A stretch of DNA of 64,000 bases, taken from positions 248,001-312,000 of the forward strand of contig LJCX01000031.1 in the NCBI GenBank assembly GCA_001298545.1, given 5' to 3'. The stretch is from Actinobacteria bacterium OV320 (GTDB lineage: Bacteria; Actinomycetota; Actinomycetes; Streptomycetales; Streptomycetaceae). Below are positions 33,687 through 41,955 of this stretch, one piece after another. Each line of letters begins with the position of its first letter. Within the stretch, counting starts at the first letter, position 1. A program made the position numbers and the translations under genes. The notes beneath the pieces were generated by a model. That model did not search any database, was not told the origin of the DNA, and saw only the letters and a program-made list of their open reading frames with translations.

Positions 33687-34907
33687 ATGGACCCCGGCTT
33701 CACCGCCGAACAGGACGGGATCCGCCGCACGTTGCGCGAACTGCTGCACAAACGCTGCGGCCCCGAAGAGCTGCGCGCCGCCCTGGAGACACCCCTCGGT
33801 CACGATCCCGCCCTCTGGGCCGCCCTCGCCGAGCGGCTCGGGCTGCCCGGCCTCGCGCTGCCCGAGGCGTACGGCGGTGTCGGCTGCCCGGTCACCGACC
33901 TCGCCCTCGCCGCCGAGGAGACCGGCCGGGCGCTCGCGCCCTCCCCGCTCCTCGCCACCTCCGTCCTCTCCGCGCCGCTGATCCTCGGCCTCGGCACCGA
34001 CGCCCAGCGCGCCGACCTGCTGCCCCGGATCTCCGCCGGCACCCTGACCGCCGCCCTGGCCGTGCCCGCGCCCGCCCTGGCCACCGCCCTCGCCCTGACC
34101 GGCCCCCAGGACGGCGACTGGGCCGGCGGCGGGCGCGCGGGCGGGATCCAGGCCCGGCGGGTCCAGGGCGTCTGGCGGCTGTACGGGGAGGCCGCGCAGG
34201 TGCTCGACGGGCACAGCGCGGGGGCGCTGGTGGTCGCCGCGCACACCGGGGGGTTCGTACGGTCGCGCACCCTGCTGTTCGTCGTGCCGGGGGACGCCGT
34301 CGGGCTCGTCCGCACCCGGCAGACGGCCCTGGACGCCACCCGCCCGCAGGCCCGCGTCCAACTTCGCGAGGTGCGGGCCGAGTTGCTCGGGAGCGAGGAG
34401 GAGGCGTCGGGCGTACCGGAGGCCCTCTCCCGCGCCGGTGACTTCGCGGCCGCCTTCCTGGCCTGCGAGGCCGTCGGTGCCGCCGACCGCGCGCTGGAGC
34501 GGACCGTCGAGTACCTCGGCCGACGGGAGCAGTTCGGGCGGGTGATCGGCTCCTTCCAGGCGGTCCAGCACCGGCTGGCCGACGTGTATGTGCAGATCCA
34601 GGCGGCCCGGTCCGCCGCGTACTACGCCGCCTGGGCGGCGGGCGGTCCCGGTGGCCCGGACGGTCTCGCCGGCCCGGACGGCCGGGCCGGCGGGCTGGCT
34701 CTCGCCCAGGCGCTGGAGGCGTTGCGCCGGGCCGCCGCCGAGGGCATTCAGCTGCACGGCGGCATCGGCTTCACCTGGGAGCACGAGGCGCACCTGTTCT
34801 TCAAGCGGGCCGCCGGGGACGAGCTGCTGTTCGGGCCCGTGCACCGGCTGCGGGCGCACGCGGCCGAGGGGGCCCGGCTCTTCGAGCGGACGGAGGTGTC
34901 GGTGTGA
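33687..34907 (+). CDS. Acyl-CoA dehydrogenase, copy 3 (partner-subunit type)
   Basis: A 406-residue acyl-CoA dehydrogenase-like protein starting at ATG 33687, preceded by GAGAGGGG. The N-terminal helices (FTAEQDGIRRTLRELLHKR), REQFGRVIGSFQAVQHRLAD and the C-terminal LHGGIGFTWEHEAHLFFKRA match the partner-subunit type also seen at 7526, but at full length. A Gly/Pro/Asp-rich insertion (GGPGGPDGLAGPDGRAGG) sits near residue 335, in a loop. It overlaps the next gene by 4 bp. Its catalytic partner could be the orphan larger subunit at 12103; that is inference. Confidence 0.88.
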   Translation: MDPGFTAEQDGIRRTLRELLHKRCGPEELRAALETPLGHDPALWAALAERLGLPGLALPEAYGGVGCPVTDLALAAEETGRALAPSPLLATSVLSAPLILGLGTDAQRADLLPRISAGTLTAALAVPAPALATALALTGPQDGDWAGGGRAGGIQARRVQGVWRLYGEAAQVLDGHSAGALVVAAHTGGFVRSRTLLFVVPGDAVGLVRTRQTALDATRPQARVQLREVRAELLGSEEEASGVPEALSRAGDFAAAFLACEAVGAADRALERTVEYLGRREQFGRVIGSFQAVQHRLADVYVQIQAARSAAYYAAWAAGGPGGPDGLAGPDGRAGGLALAQALEALRRAAAEGIQLHGGIGFTWEHEAHLFFKRAAGDELLFGPVHRLRAHAAEGARLFERTEVSV

Positions 34908-35377
34908 TCGGCGTCCGGATGGTGCAGAAGGTCTCCTCGACGAGGGCCTTCGCCAAGGTGGCACCCCATGTCATTCCCGCCCTCGACCGGGCCGTCCATC
35001 GCCTCACCCGGGGAAAGGTGCTGCTCAGTGCCCAGATGCTGCCCGGGGTGATCCTGACGTCCACCGGGGCGAGGAGCGGGCTGCCGCGTCGTGCGCCGCT
35101 GGCCTGCATGCCCGAGGAGGGCGGCGGGAGCTGGATCCTGGTCGGCTCCAACTTCGGCCGCACCGGCCACCCCGCCTGGACCGGCAACCTCCTGGCCCAC
35201 CCCGACGCCGAGATCAGCTGGAAGGGCAGGGACATCCCGGTGACGGCCGTGCCGCTGGCGGGAGAGGAGCGGGCGGCCGTCTGGAAGACCCTGCTGGCCT
35301 TCTGGCCGCCGTACGCGACGTATCAGGCCCGGGTGGAGCGCGAGATCCGCCTGTTCCGGCTCACCCCGAGGGCGTAG
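34904..35377 (+). CDS. Deazaflavin (F420)-dependent nitroreductase family protein, copy 1
   Basis: A 157-residue split-barrel protein of the DDN/DUF385 group. Signature segments are LTSTGARSGLPRRAPLACM and LVGSNFGRTGHPAWTGNLLAHPDAEISWKG. Members bind coenzyme F420 and reduce quinones or enones; many are uncharacterised. The GTG start overlaps the acyl-CoA dehydrogenase stop by 4 bp, so the two are translationally coupled behind operator site 9. A double-bond reductase acting on a pathway intermediate would fit. A second DDN-like gene is at 60692. Confidence 0.85.
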   Translation: MIGVRMVQKVSSTRAFAKVAPHVIPALDRAVHRLTRGKVLLSAQMLPGVILTSTGARSGLPRRAPLACMPEEGGGSWILVGSNFGRTGHPAWTGNLLAHPDAEISWKGRDIPVTAVPLAGEERAAVWKTLLAFWPPYATYQARVEREIRLFRLTPRA

Positions 35378-35397
35378 CGGAACCAGATGGACCGTGT

Positions 35398-35426
35398 GGC
35401 CCGGGGCCCGGGGCCCGGGGCCCGGG
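35398..35426. repeat. GGGCCC tandem self-complementary repeat
   Basis: GGCCC alternates with GGGG four times between the ends of the convergent DDN-like and LysE genes. The whole tract can fold back on itself and probably acts as a bidirectional transcription barrier. Confidence 0.7.
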
Positions 35427-35431
35427 AGGGT

Positions 35432-36046
35432 CTACAAGGTGTGCTGGAGCAGCAGGAACGTGCCGATGCCCAGCATTGCCGCGCCGGAGGTGCGGGTCAC
35501 CGCTCGTGCCGCCGCCGGGCGGGCGCCCAGCAGTCTGCGGGCCAGGACGCCCACCGTCAGATAGACGGCGGTGCAGCACGCCATGTGCAGCAGGCCGAGG
35601 GCGGTCGTCTGGGCGGCCACCGGCAGGTGCCCCTCGCCGGTGGTGAGGAACTGCGGCAGGACCGAGAGGTAGAGCAGCAGGCCCTTGGGGTTCAGACCGC
35701 TGATCGTGGCCCCGCGCAGGAACACCCGGGCGCCGCCCGCCGTGATCTCCTCGCCCGCGCCCGGTGTCCCCGGCCGCCGCAGCACGGCCCACCCCAGCCA
35801 CACCAGGTACGCGGCGCCCGCCACCGTCAGCGCGGTGAGCAGCGTCGGCGACCCCGCGACCAGTACCGCGAGGCCCGCCGCGGCCAGCGCCGTGTGCAGG
35901 GCGTACCCGCTCACCAGGCCGCCGACCGCCGCGCCCACCGAACGGCCGCGCAGCCCGGCGGAGATCACGTACGCCCAGTCGGCGCCCGGCACACACACCA
36001 GCAGCAGGTCGACGGCGAGGAAAGAAATCAGCGTTCCCGAGTCCAT
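35432..36046 (-). CDS. LysE/RhtB-family amino-acid exporter
   Basis: A 204-residue membrane protein with about six hydrophobic segments. The family signature is at the N-terminus (LLLVCVPGADWAYVISAGLRG), and GLNPKGLLLYLSVLPQFL follows in the middle. LysE/RhtB proteins export amino acids or their derivatives. It starts at ATG 36046 and is divergent from an Lrp/AsnC regulator with only 82 bp between them, the standard arrangement for an exporter induced by its own substrate. Confidence 0.9.
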   Translation of the reverse strand: MDSGTLISFLAVDLLLVCVPGADWAYVISAGLRGRSVGAAVGGLVSGYALHTALAAAGLAVLVAGSPTLLTALTVAGAAYLVWLGWAVLRRPGTPGAGEEITAGGARVFLRGATISGLNPKGLLLYLSVLPQFLTTGEGHLPVAAQTTALGLLHMACCTAVYLTVGVLARRLLGARPAAARAVTRTSGAAMLGIGTFLLLQHTL

Positions 36047-36128
36047 ACCGGGGACATTAGGCGCGATGCGGCCGAAAGTGTTTCCGAAGTTTTCGCAGAT
36101 CGCCGCGATATGGGGGAAGATCTGCCCC

Positions 36129-36581
36129 ATGGATGACGTGGACCGGAAGATTCTTGCCGAGCTTCAGCAGGACGGGCGGCTGACGGTGACCGAGCTGGCC
36201 GCGCGGGTGCGGCTGAGCGTCTCGCCCTGTCACCGGCGGCTGCGGGAGCTGGAGCGGTCCGGGGCGATCAGCGGCTACCGGGCGGTGGTGGAGCCGGCCG
36301 CCGTCGGGCTGACCTTCGAGGCGCTGGTCTTCGTCTCGATGCGGCAGGAGGACCGGGACACCGTCGCCGAGTTCGAGCGGGCGGTGGGTGAGGTGGAACA
36401 CGTCCTGGAGGCGCAGCGGCTGTTCGGGGAGCCCGACTACCTGCTGCGGGTGGCCACCGCCGACCTCGCGGCCTTCCAGCGGCTGTACGACGAGCGTCTC
36501 GCCACCCTGCCGGGGGTCCAGCGGCTGACGTCGACGCTGGTGATGAAGCACGTGGTGAGGGACCGGGCGCTGCCCGCCTGA
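36129..36581 (+). CDS. Lrp/AsnC-family transcriptional regulator
   Basis: A 150-residue feast/famine regulator. The N-terminal helix-turn-helix is DVDRKILAELQQDGRLTVTE followed by LAARVRLSVSPCHRRLRELE. The C-terminal effector-binding (RAM) domain includes VLEAQRLFGEPDYLLRVATAD. It probably senses an amino acid and controls the divergent LysE gene. The shared 82-bp intergenic region holds the inverted-repeat-like GATCTTCCCCC and GATCGCCGCGATA words near 36097-36121. A strong hairpin follows the stop codon. Confidence 0.9.
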   Translation: MDDVDRKILAELQQDGRLTVTELAARVRLSVSPCHRRLRELERSGAISGYRAVVEPAAVGLTFEALVFVSMRQEDRDTVAEFERAVGEVEHVLEAQRLFGEPDYLLRVATADLAAFQRLYDERLATLPGVQRLTSTLVMKHVVRDRALPA

Positions 36582-36595
36582 GGCCGACAGCGCGG

Positions 36596-36629
36596 CAGGC
36601 GGCAGCTCACCCGGGTGAGCTGCCGCCTG
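36596..36629. terminator. Bidirectional terminator hairpin (17-bp perfect palindrome)
   Basis: A perfect 34-bp palindrome with no unpaired centre (arm CAGGCGGCAGCTCACCC) lies between the stop codon of the Lrp gene (36581) and that of the convergent TetR gene (36668). It can stop transcription from both sides. Confidence 0.85.
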
Positions 36630-36667
36630 GCAGACAGGACTTGACCGAAAATCGAATGGGGGCCGGG

Positions 36668-37315
36668 CTACTTCGTCGGCTTCTTGCCGGTGATGCCCAG
36701 GTGCACCAACAGGGCCAGGTTCGGCTTGAGTTCAGCCTGCTTGACGCCCCACGTCTGGAAGCCCTTCTGGTGCGAGGCGACCGCCGCGAGCATCGCGACG
36801 AGCGCGCCGGCGACCGCGGCCGGGTTCACGTCCTTGTCGACCTTGCCCTTGGACTGCAACTCGGCGACCGCGTCCGAAAGGGAGTTGTTCACCGAGTTGA
36901 GGATCTTCATGCGGAGTTTGTAGAAGCGCTTGTCCCCCTCCGCCGCGCCGAGGTCGACGACCCGGAGGATCGCGTCGTTCTTCCGCCAGAACTCCAGGAA
37001 GCCGTCGACGAGTTCCTGCGCCGTCTGCCAGCCCGCCTTGCCGACCCATGACCGCCCCTGGACGAGGCCGGTCAACTCGGCTCCCTCGGCCGCCATTTGC
37101 TCGGCGATCTCCAGTACGGCGCCCTCGACGTCCGGGAAGTACTGGTAGAAGGTCGCGGGTGAAGTGCCCGCCTTCCGGGCGACGTCGATGACCTTGACGT
37201 CGCGGTACGGAGAGGAGCTGAGCATCTCGCTGAGGCAGTCGAGCAGCTTCTGCCGCGTCGCCTGCCCGCGCCGACCGGCCACGCGGCCGTCGACGGTACG
37301 CACTTGTCCTGTCAT
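36668..37315 (-). CDS. TetR-family transcriptional regulator, candidate master repressor of the catabolic regulon
   Basis: A 215-residue TetR protein. The N-terminal DNA-binding domain (residues about 15-65) includes VKVIDVARKAGTSPATFYQY, the usual helix-turn-helix. The rest is the helical ligand-binding domain, large enough for an acyl-CoA or similar ligand. It is the only TetR gene in the window. A degenerate copy of the regulon operator covers its own start codon, suggesting autoregulation. Its gene is divergent from the kbpA-like gene and ends at a strong terminator. That it binds all the operators is inference from motif type and proximity. Confidence 0.88.
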   Translation of the reverse strand: MTGQVRTVDGRVAGRRGQATRQKLLDCLSEMLSSSPYRDVKVIDVARKAGTSPATFYQYFPDVEGAVLEIAEQMAAEGAELTGLVQGRSWVGKAGWQTAQELVDGFLEFWRKNDAILRVVDLGAAEGDKRFYKLRMKILNSVNNSLSDAVAELQSKGKVDKDVNPAAVAGALVAMLAAVASHQKGFQTWGVKQAELKPNLALLVHLGITGKKPTK

Positions 37316-37323
37316 GCCGTCAG
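37309..37323. promoter_or_regulatory. Degenerate regulon operator at the TetR start codon, site 16
   Basis: CTGTCATGCCGTCAG matches the consensus at 11 of 15 positions, with a perfect right half-site. It straddles the TetR start codon (37313-37315). The weak left half would suit lower-affinity autoregulation. Confidence 0.45.
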
Positions 37324-37437
37324 CTTACCGAGGGGTGATCGGAGCGCTATTCGGCCGACTGCAAATGGGGTGCGAGGGGGTGCGGAGGCGGGTGTGCCTG
37401 GTCTGCGGCTTGCGTGCGGCGCCGTTAGTTTGGCTGT

Positions 37438-38160
37438 ATGGCCGAAAACAGGGCATCGGTGTACGCAGAGGGCGTCCCCTGCTGGGTGGACGCGCAGCTC
37501 CCCGACGTGGACGCGGGCAAGCGGTTCTACGGTGAGCTCTTCGGGTGGGGTTTCGAGGAGGCGTACGGCTCCTCCGTGTGGGCCCGGCTGGAGGGCGAGC
37601 CGGTGGCCGCGCTCGCCCACAAGACGGACGGCCGGATGCCCACCGTCTGGACGGTGTACTTCGCGACCCCGGACGCGCAGAAGACCGTCGGGCGCATCCG
37701 CAACGCCGGCGGGCAGGTCGTCATGGGGCCGCTGCCGGTCGGCGGGGCGGGCGTCGCCGTGCTCGCCGCCGACCCCGAGGGCGCGGTCTTCGGCCTGTGG
37801 CAGCCGGCCGCCCACCCCGGCTTCGGCGTACGGCACCGGCCCGGCGCCTTCGCCTGGGCGCAGCTCTACGCCCGGGACACCGAGGCCGCCAACACCTTCT
37901 ACGGTCATCTCTTCCACGAGGCCCTGTTCGGGCCGGGCGCCGAACCCGACTTCGGGCGGGCGCCGGTCGGCGATGTCTTCCCGGAGGTCATGCCGCCGCA
38001 TTTCCTCGTCCACTTCGGCGTGGAGGACTGCGAGGCGGCTCTCGGCGCGGTGAGCCGGCTCGGCGGGCGGGTACAGGCGGGTCCGTTCACCGCTTCGTAC
38101 GGAATCGTGGCGGTCGTCACGGACAATCAAGGGGCGTCGTTCGCGCTGCTCCAGCGCTGA
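37438..38160 (+). CDS. kbpA: KbpA-like VOC/glyoxalase-fold protein (AfsK-binding protein)
   Basis: A 240-residue protein made of two vicinal-oxygen-chelate (glyoxalase-like) domains. The first starts PCWVDAQLPDVDAGKRFYGE and the second FAWAQLYARDTEAANTFYGH. In S. coelicolor the gene just upstream of afsK encodes KbpA (252 residues), which binds unphosphorylated AfsK and inhibits its autophosphorylation. Here the gene has the same position and direction, about 190 bp before the AfsK gene, so the same role is likely. Metal-ligand residues were not traced, so enzymatic activity is open. Confidence 0.8.
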   Translation: MAENRASVYAEGVPCWVDAQLPDVDAGKRFYGELFGWGFEEAYGSSVWARLEGEPVAALAHKTDGRMPTVWTVYFATPDAQKTVGRIRNAGGQVVMGPLPVGGAGVAVLAADPEGAVFGLWQPAAHPGFGVRHRPGAFAWAQLYARDTEAANTFYGHLFHEALFGPGAEPDFGRAPVGDVFPEVMPPHFLVHFGVEDCEAALGAVSRLGGRVQAGPFTASYGIVAVVTDNQGASFALLQR

Positions 38161-38348
38161 CAGGTGCCGTATGCGTGCTGTATGCGCGGATATGAAATGA
38201 GACACCCCGATTGCCCCCGGGTTCGCAACCGGCCGTCCGGCCAGGAAGAATCAGGGTGCGTGCCGCCATGGCGGTGCGGTGGTGAGACGCTGCACGGGGC
38301 CGTGTACACAAGTGGGTGACGCGGTTCGTACGGGGAGGTGGCAGGCAA

Positions 38349-40739
38349 GTGGTGGATCAGCTGACGCAGCACGATCCGCGGCGGATCGGGCCGTTCGAGG
38401 TGCTGGGACGGCTGGGTGCCGGCGGCATGGGGCTGGTCTATCTGGCCCGTTCGGCCTCGGGCCGGCGCGTGGCGATCAAGACGGTCCGGACCGAGCTCGC
38501 CGAGGACCAGCTCTTCCGGGTGCGTTTCACGCGCGAGGTGGAGGCGGCCCGGGCGGTCTCCGGCTTCTACACGGCCGCCGTCGTCGACGCCGATCCCCGC
38601 GCCGCCGTGCCCTGGCTGGCCACCGCGTACGTGCCCGCGCCCTCCCTCGAGGAAATAGTGAACGACTGCGGGCCGATGCCGGCCCAGGCGGTGCGCTGGC
38701 TGGCGGCGGGCGTCGCCGAGGCGCTGCAGTCGATCCACGGCGCGGGGCTGGTCCACCGTGACCTGAAGCCGTCCAACGTGCTCGTCGTCGAGGACGGGCC
38801 CCGGGTGATCGACTTCGGTATCGCGTCCGGCGTCTCGAACACGCGTTTGACGATGACGAACGTGGCGGTCGGCACCCCCGCCTACATGTCCCCCGAGCAG
38901 GCGAAGGACTCGCGCAGCGTGACCGGGGCGAGCGATGTCTTCTCGCTCGGCTCGATGCTGGTCTTCGCCGCCACCGGACACCCGCCCTTCCACGGCGCCA
39001 ACCCGGTCGAGACGGTCTTCATGCTGCTGCGCGAGGGACCGGACCTGGAGGGCCTGCCGGACGAGCTGCGTCCGCTCATCGAGTCCTGTATGCAGATGGA
39101 GGCCACGGCCCGGCCCAACCCGGCCGATCTCCAGGCCCAGCTCGCCCCCCACCTCTTCGGCTCCGGCTCCGACGACAGCGGTACGGCGTCGGCGTGGCTG
39201 CCCGAGAAGGCGGTCACCCTCATCGAGACGCGCCGTGGCGGCCGTCAGGCGAAACCGGCGCCCCCGAGCCCCCGCAGCGGCGGCGGGGGCGGCGGGGGCG
39301 GCGGGGGCATGGCCCGGCCCGCCGCGCCGGCGGTACCGCCCCCGCCGTCCCACGCCCCCGTGGTCCTCTCCCGCCCGGCGCCCGCGCCCGTGGCCGTCGG
39401 CGCCCCCGACATCGGTCCGGTCCGGCTGGCGGGGGCCGCCGTGCCGATCGGGCCGGGGCCGCGCGTCGCCGACGTCCGTGCCACGGCCGCCGTGAAGGCG
39501 CCGGTGGCCGAGCCCGGCCTGGTCGCCAACTGGTCCCGCCCGCGCCCCGGCGTCAACGGCGCCGACACGACCGTACCGGCCCCGCAGAGCGCCCCCTCGG
39601 AGACCCCGGCGGGCTGGCGGCCCTGGCGTTTTCGCATGTCGAACGACGTGTGGGGCACGCCGTCCGTCGCCGGGGACCTCGTCTACGTGACCTCCTTCGA
39701 GGTGCACGCCCTGGATGTGGCCACCGGCCGCCGCCGCTTCAAGACGCGGGACGTGGCCTGGTCGATGGCGGTCGCGGACGGCAGGGTGCACGCCTCCGAC
39801 GGACCCACCCTGTTCGCCCTGGACGCCCGCGAGGGCGGCGATCTGTGGCGGCTGTCGACGGACGCCTGGGTGTACTCGCTCAAGGCCGACCGGGGCACGG
39901 TCGTCACCGGCACGCGCGGCGGCGGCGTCCAGGCCTGGGAGGCCTCGGCCGGCCAGAAGCTCTGGGAGATCACCGGCTGCCAGACCGACTTCGAGTCCCC
40001 GGAGGCCGGGCCGGTCCTGCACGAGGGCACGGTCTATGTCTGGCAGGACGCCCGGCTCAGAGCACTGGACGCCCGCACGGGCGAGGAACGCTGGTCGTAC
40101 CCCATCGGCGACACGGCCTCCTGCGGCGGCGTCCCGGTCCGGGTCACCCCCGCCCCCGACGGCTATGTCTACGTCTGCGCGGGCACCCGCGTCCTCGCCG
40201 TCGACGTCGCGAGCGGCATGGTGCGCTGGCACTTCGAGGCCCCGGCGGTGTTCCTGTCCCCGCCGACCTTCGTGCCCGGCCCGGCGGTGACCGGCGGAGG
40301 CGTCTACCTCGCCGACTACCTCGGCACTGTGTACGCCATCGACGCCACCGACGGGCGCGACCGCTGGCGCATCGCCACCGAGGCCCGGGCGTCCGTCGAC
40401 CCGGTGCTGGTGGCCGCCGGTCATGTGCACGTCGGCAGCGGCAAGGGGCTCTACACCCTGGACGCGGTCACCGGCACGCCCAAGTGGCGCTTCCAGGCGG
40501 GCGGCGACATCGTGGGCGCCCCGGCGGTCGCGGAGGGCCGTATCCACTTCGGCTCCACGGACCACCTGCTGTACACCCTGAAGGCCGACGACGGCCGGCT
40601 GCGCTGGAAGCTGGCGACCGGCGGCGAGATCACCGGCTCCCCGGTGGTCCGCGACGGCGTCGTGTACGCCTCCAGCAAGGACCGCTGCGTGTACGCCCTG
40701 GACGCGGAGAAGGGCACGGGCACGGCGCGGACGGCCTGA
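38349..40739 (+). CDS. afsK: Serine/threonine protein kinase AfsK with C-terminal PQQ-type beta-propeller
   Basis: A 796-residue kinase. The N-terminal 280 residues are a complete Hanks-type kinase: GAGGMG glycine loop, VAIKTV lysine, HRDLKPSN loop near residue 136, DFG near 155, GTPAYMSPEQ near 175. A Pro/Gly-rich linker follows, with a run of about ten glycines, and then a beta-propeller of PQQ-like repeats (WRLSTDAWVYSLKAD type). AfsK phosphorylates AfsR and, at hyphal tips, DivIVA. GTG at 38349 after GGGGAGG is chosen; it puts the activation-loop threonine at 168, the number known for S. coelicolor AfsK. No membrane segment is seen. Confidence 0.95.
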   Translation: MVDQLTQHDPRRIGPFEVLGRLGAGGMGLVYLARSASGRRVAIKTVRTELAEDQLFRVRFTREVEAARAVSGFYTAAVVDADPRAAVPWLATAYVPAPSLEEIVNDCGPMPAQAVRWLAAGVAEALQSIHGAGLVHRDLKPSNVLVVEDGPRVIDFGIASGVSNTRLTMTNVAVGTPAYMSPEQAKDSRSVTGASDVFSLGSMLVFAATGHPPFHGANPVETVFMLLREGPDLEGLPDELRPLIESCMQMEATARPNPADLQAQLAPHLFGSGSDDSGTASAWLPEKAVTLIETRRGGRQAKPAPPSPRSGGGGGGGGGGMARPAAPAVPPPPSHAPVVLSRPAPAPVAVGAPDIGPVRLAGAAVPIGPGPRVADVRATAAVKAPVAEPGLVANWSRPRPGVNGADTTVPAPQSAPSETPAGWRPWRFRMSNDVWGTPSVAGDLVYVTSFEVHALDVATGRRRFKTRDVAWSMAVADGRVHASDGPTLFALDAREGGDLWRLSTDAWVYSLKADRGTVVTGTRGGGVQAWEASAGQKLWEITGCQTDFESPEAGPVLHEGTVYVWQDARLRALDARTGEERWSYPIGDTASCGGVPVRVTPAPDGYVYVCAGTRVLAVDVASGMVRWHFEAPAVFLSPPTFVPGPAVTGGGVYLADYLGTVYAIDATDGRDRWRIATEARASVDPVLVAAGHVHVGSGKGLYTLDAVTGTPKWRFQAGGDIVGAPAVAEGRIHFGSTDHLLYTLKADDGRLRWKLATGGEITGSPVVRDGVVYASSKDRCVYALDAEKGTGTARTA

Positions 40740-40921
40740 GCCGACCGCCCACCGCCGCGAGGACGGCCGTCGCACCGGGACGGTCGTCGCACCGGGACGG
40801 CCGTCGTGCCGGGTGCACGGAAGGGACCTGGACGGCGGCCGCCACCGCAGACGCTACGCCGGGGACCGGCCGGTCGCCACGCGGTGACATGACCGTGACA
40901 GGTGGCGCCTACGCTGCCGGT

Positions 40922-41455
40922 ATGGATCGACGGGGGCAGAAACTCAAGTTCGCAGCGGTGGCCGTGTTCGTCGTACTGGCGCTGACCGGCTTCTCGACGA
41001 GCAGGGGCCACGGCAGCCGTCACAGCGGTGGCGGGGGCGGCGGGTGCAGCAGCTCGAGCCAGAACCACGACAGCTCGTCGTCGAGCAGCGGCGGCAGCTC
41101 GGGCAGCACCTACCACGACTACGACGATGACGACTACGCGGACGACACCTACGGCGACGGCGGCTCCTCGAGCACGTCCACGGCGCTGAGGGACGCCACG
41201 GTGGAGCTGATCGACTGCGCGACGCCGAGCGAGGCGTACGCGACGGTCGAGGTCACCAACCCGAACGCGACCGGCGGCTACTTCACCGTCACGGTCGATT
41301 TCCTCGACGCCGGTTCCCGGCGGGTGGAACAGCGCAGCACCGACGAGTACGTCGCCGGCAACGACTCGACGACGGTCCAGGTCGACCTGTCGAGCCCCGG
41401 CGTCGCGGCGAAGGTCGACCACTGCGAGCCGGAGCCGTACGCATCGGCGAGCTGA
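40922..41455 (+). CDS. Small exported/membrane-anchored protein next to afsK, low-complexity linker
   Basis: A 177-residue protein of unknown function. A hydrophobic N-terminal segment (LKFAAVAVFVVLALTGFS) can act as signal or anchor. Residues about 28-85 are low-complexity, rich in Gly, Ser, Asp and Tyr. The last 95 residues form a small folded domain (ATVELIDCATPSEAYATVEV; YFTVTVDFLDAG) with a beta-sandwich look, like FxLYD-type extracellular domains. It lies 182 bp after afsK, where S. coelicolor also has a small gene between afsK and afsS, so it may be part of the conserved neighbourhood. Confidence 0.7.
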   Translation: MDRRGQKLKFAAVAVFVVLALTGFSTSRGHGSRHSGGGGGGCSSSSQNHDSSSSSSGGSSGSTYHDYDDDDYADDTYGDGGSSSTSTALRDATVELIDCATPSEAYATVEVTNPNATGGYFTVTVDFLDAGSRRVEQRSTDEYVAGNDSTTVQVDLSSPGVAAKVDHCEPEPYASAS

Positions 41456-41955
41456 CCGGACGTCTCTCAACGGGCCGTCGCCCCGGCGCTGTGCTTGGAA
41501 GCCCTCTCCTGGGCCGCATTCATAGGCGAGTTGCAGGCCGGGCACCGCTGTCCCTGAGGCGACCGGCCCCCGGCCGCCGGCCGCCGTCCGCGTTCCGGGC
41601 TCACCGGACCCTTGTCCACGAGGGTCCGGCGGGCCGCTGAGCTCCTGAAAGAACCGGGGGAAAGAACTTCCCGCCCACCCACCCGCCCCGGCCGAGGAGG
41701 GCGCGGCGCGAAGGGGCGCGGCCGGGGCGGGGGACCGCGGGTCTTCCCCTTGACCTCGTCCTCCCGCCAGTCGGAGCCCTCGCGCGGCACGTCGTCGAGC
41801 GTGCCCTCGATCACCACCTCGTAGGCGGGTGACCGGCTTGCAGCAACGGGATGCGGACGGTTACGTTCGCCGCGACCACCACAAACGAATACGGCCCCCG
41901 GTCGGGACGGCAATCCCGAACGAGGGCCTGACCGATCAGGAATCAGACCTTCCCG
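41456..41955. other. Intergenic region with a hairpin; no firm gene
   Basis: This 500-bp stretch separates the exported-protein gene from the HTH gene. A minus-strand frame ending at 41467 encodes a tail with a cysteine pair (QRCPACNSPMNAAQERASKH) and might be a tiny zinc-ribbon protein, but its start and family are unclear. A hairpin at 41893-41928 (GGCCC and TCGGGA arms) precedes the HTH gene. Base composition is mixed, with an A-rich segment near 41876-41892. Confidence 0.4.
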
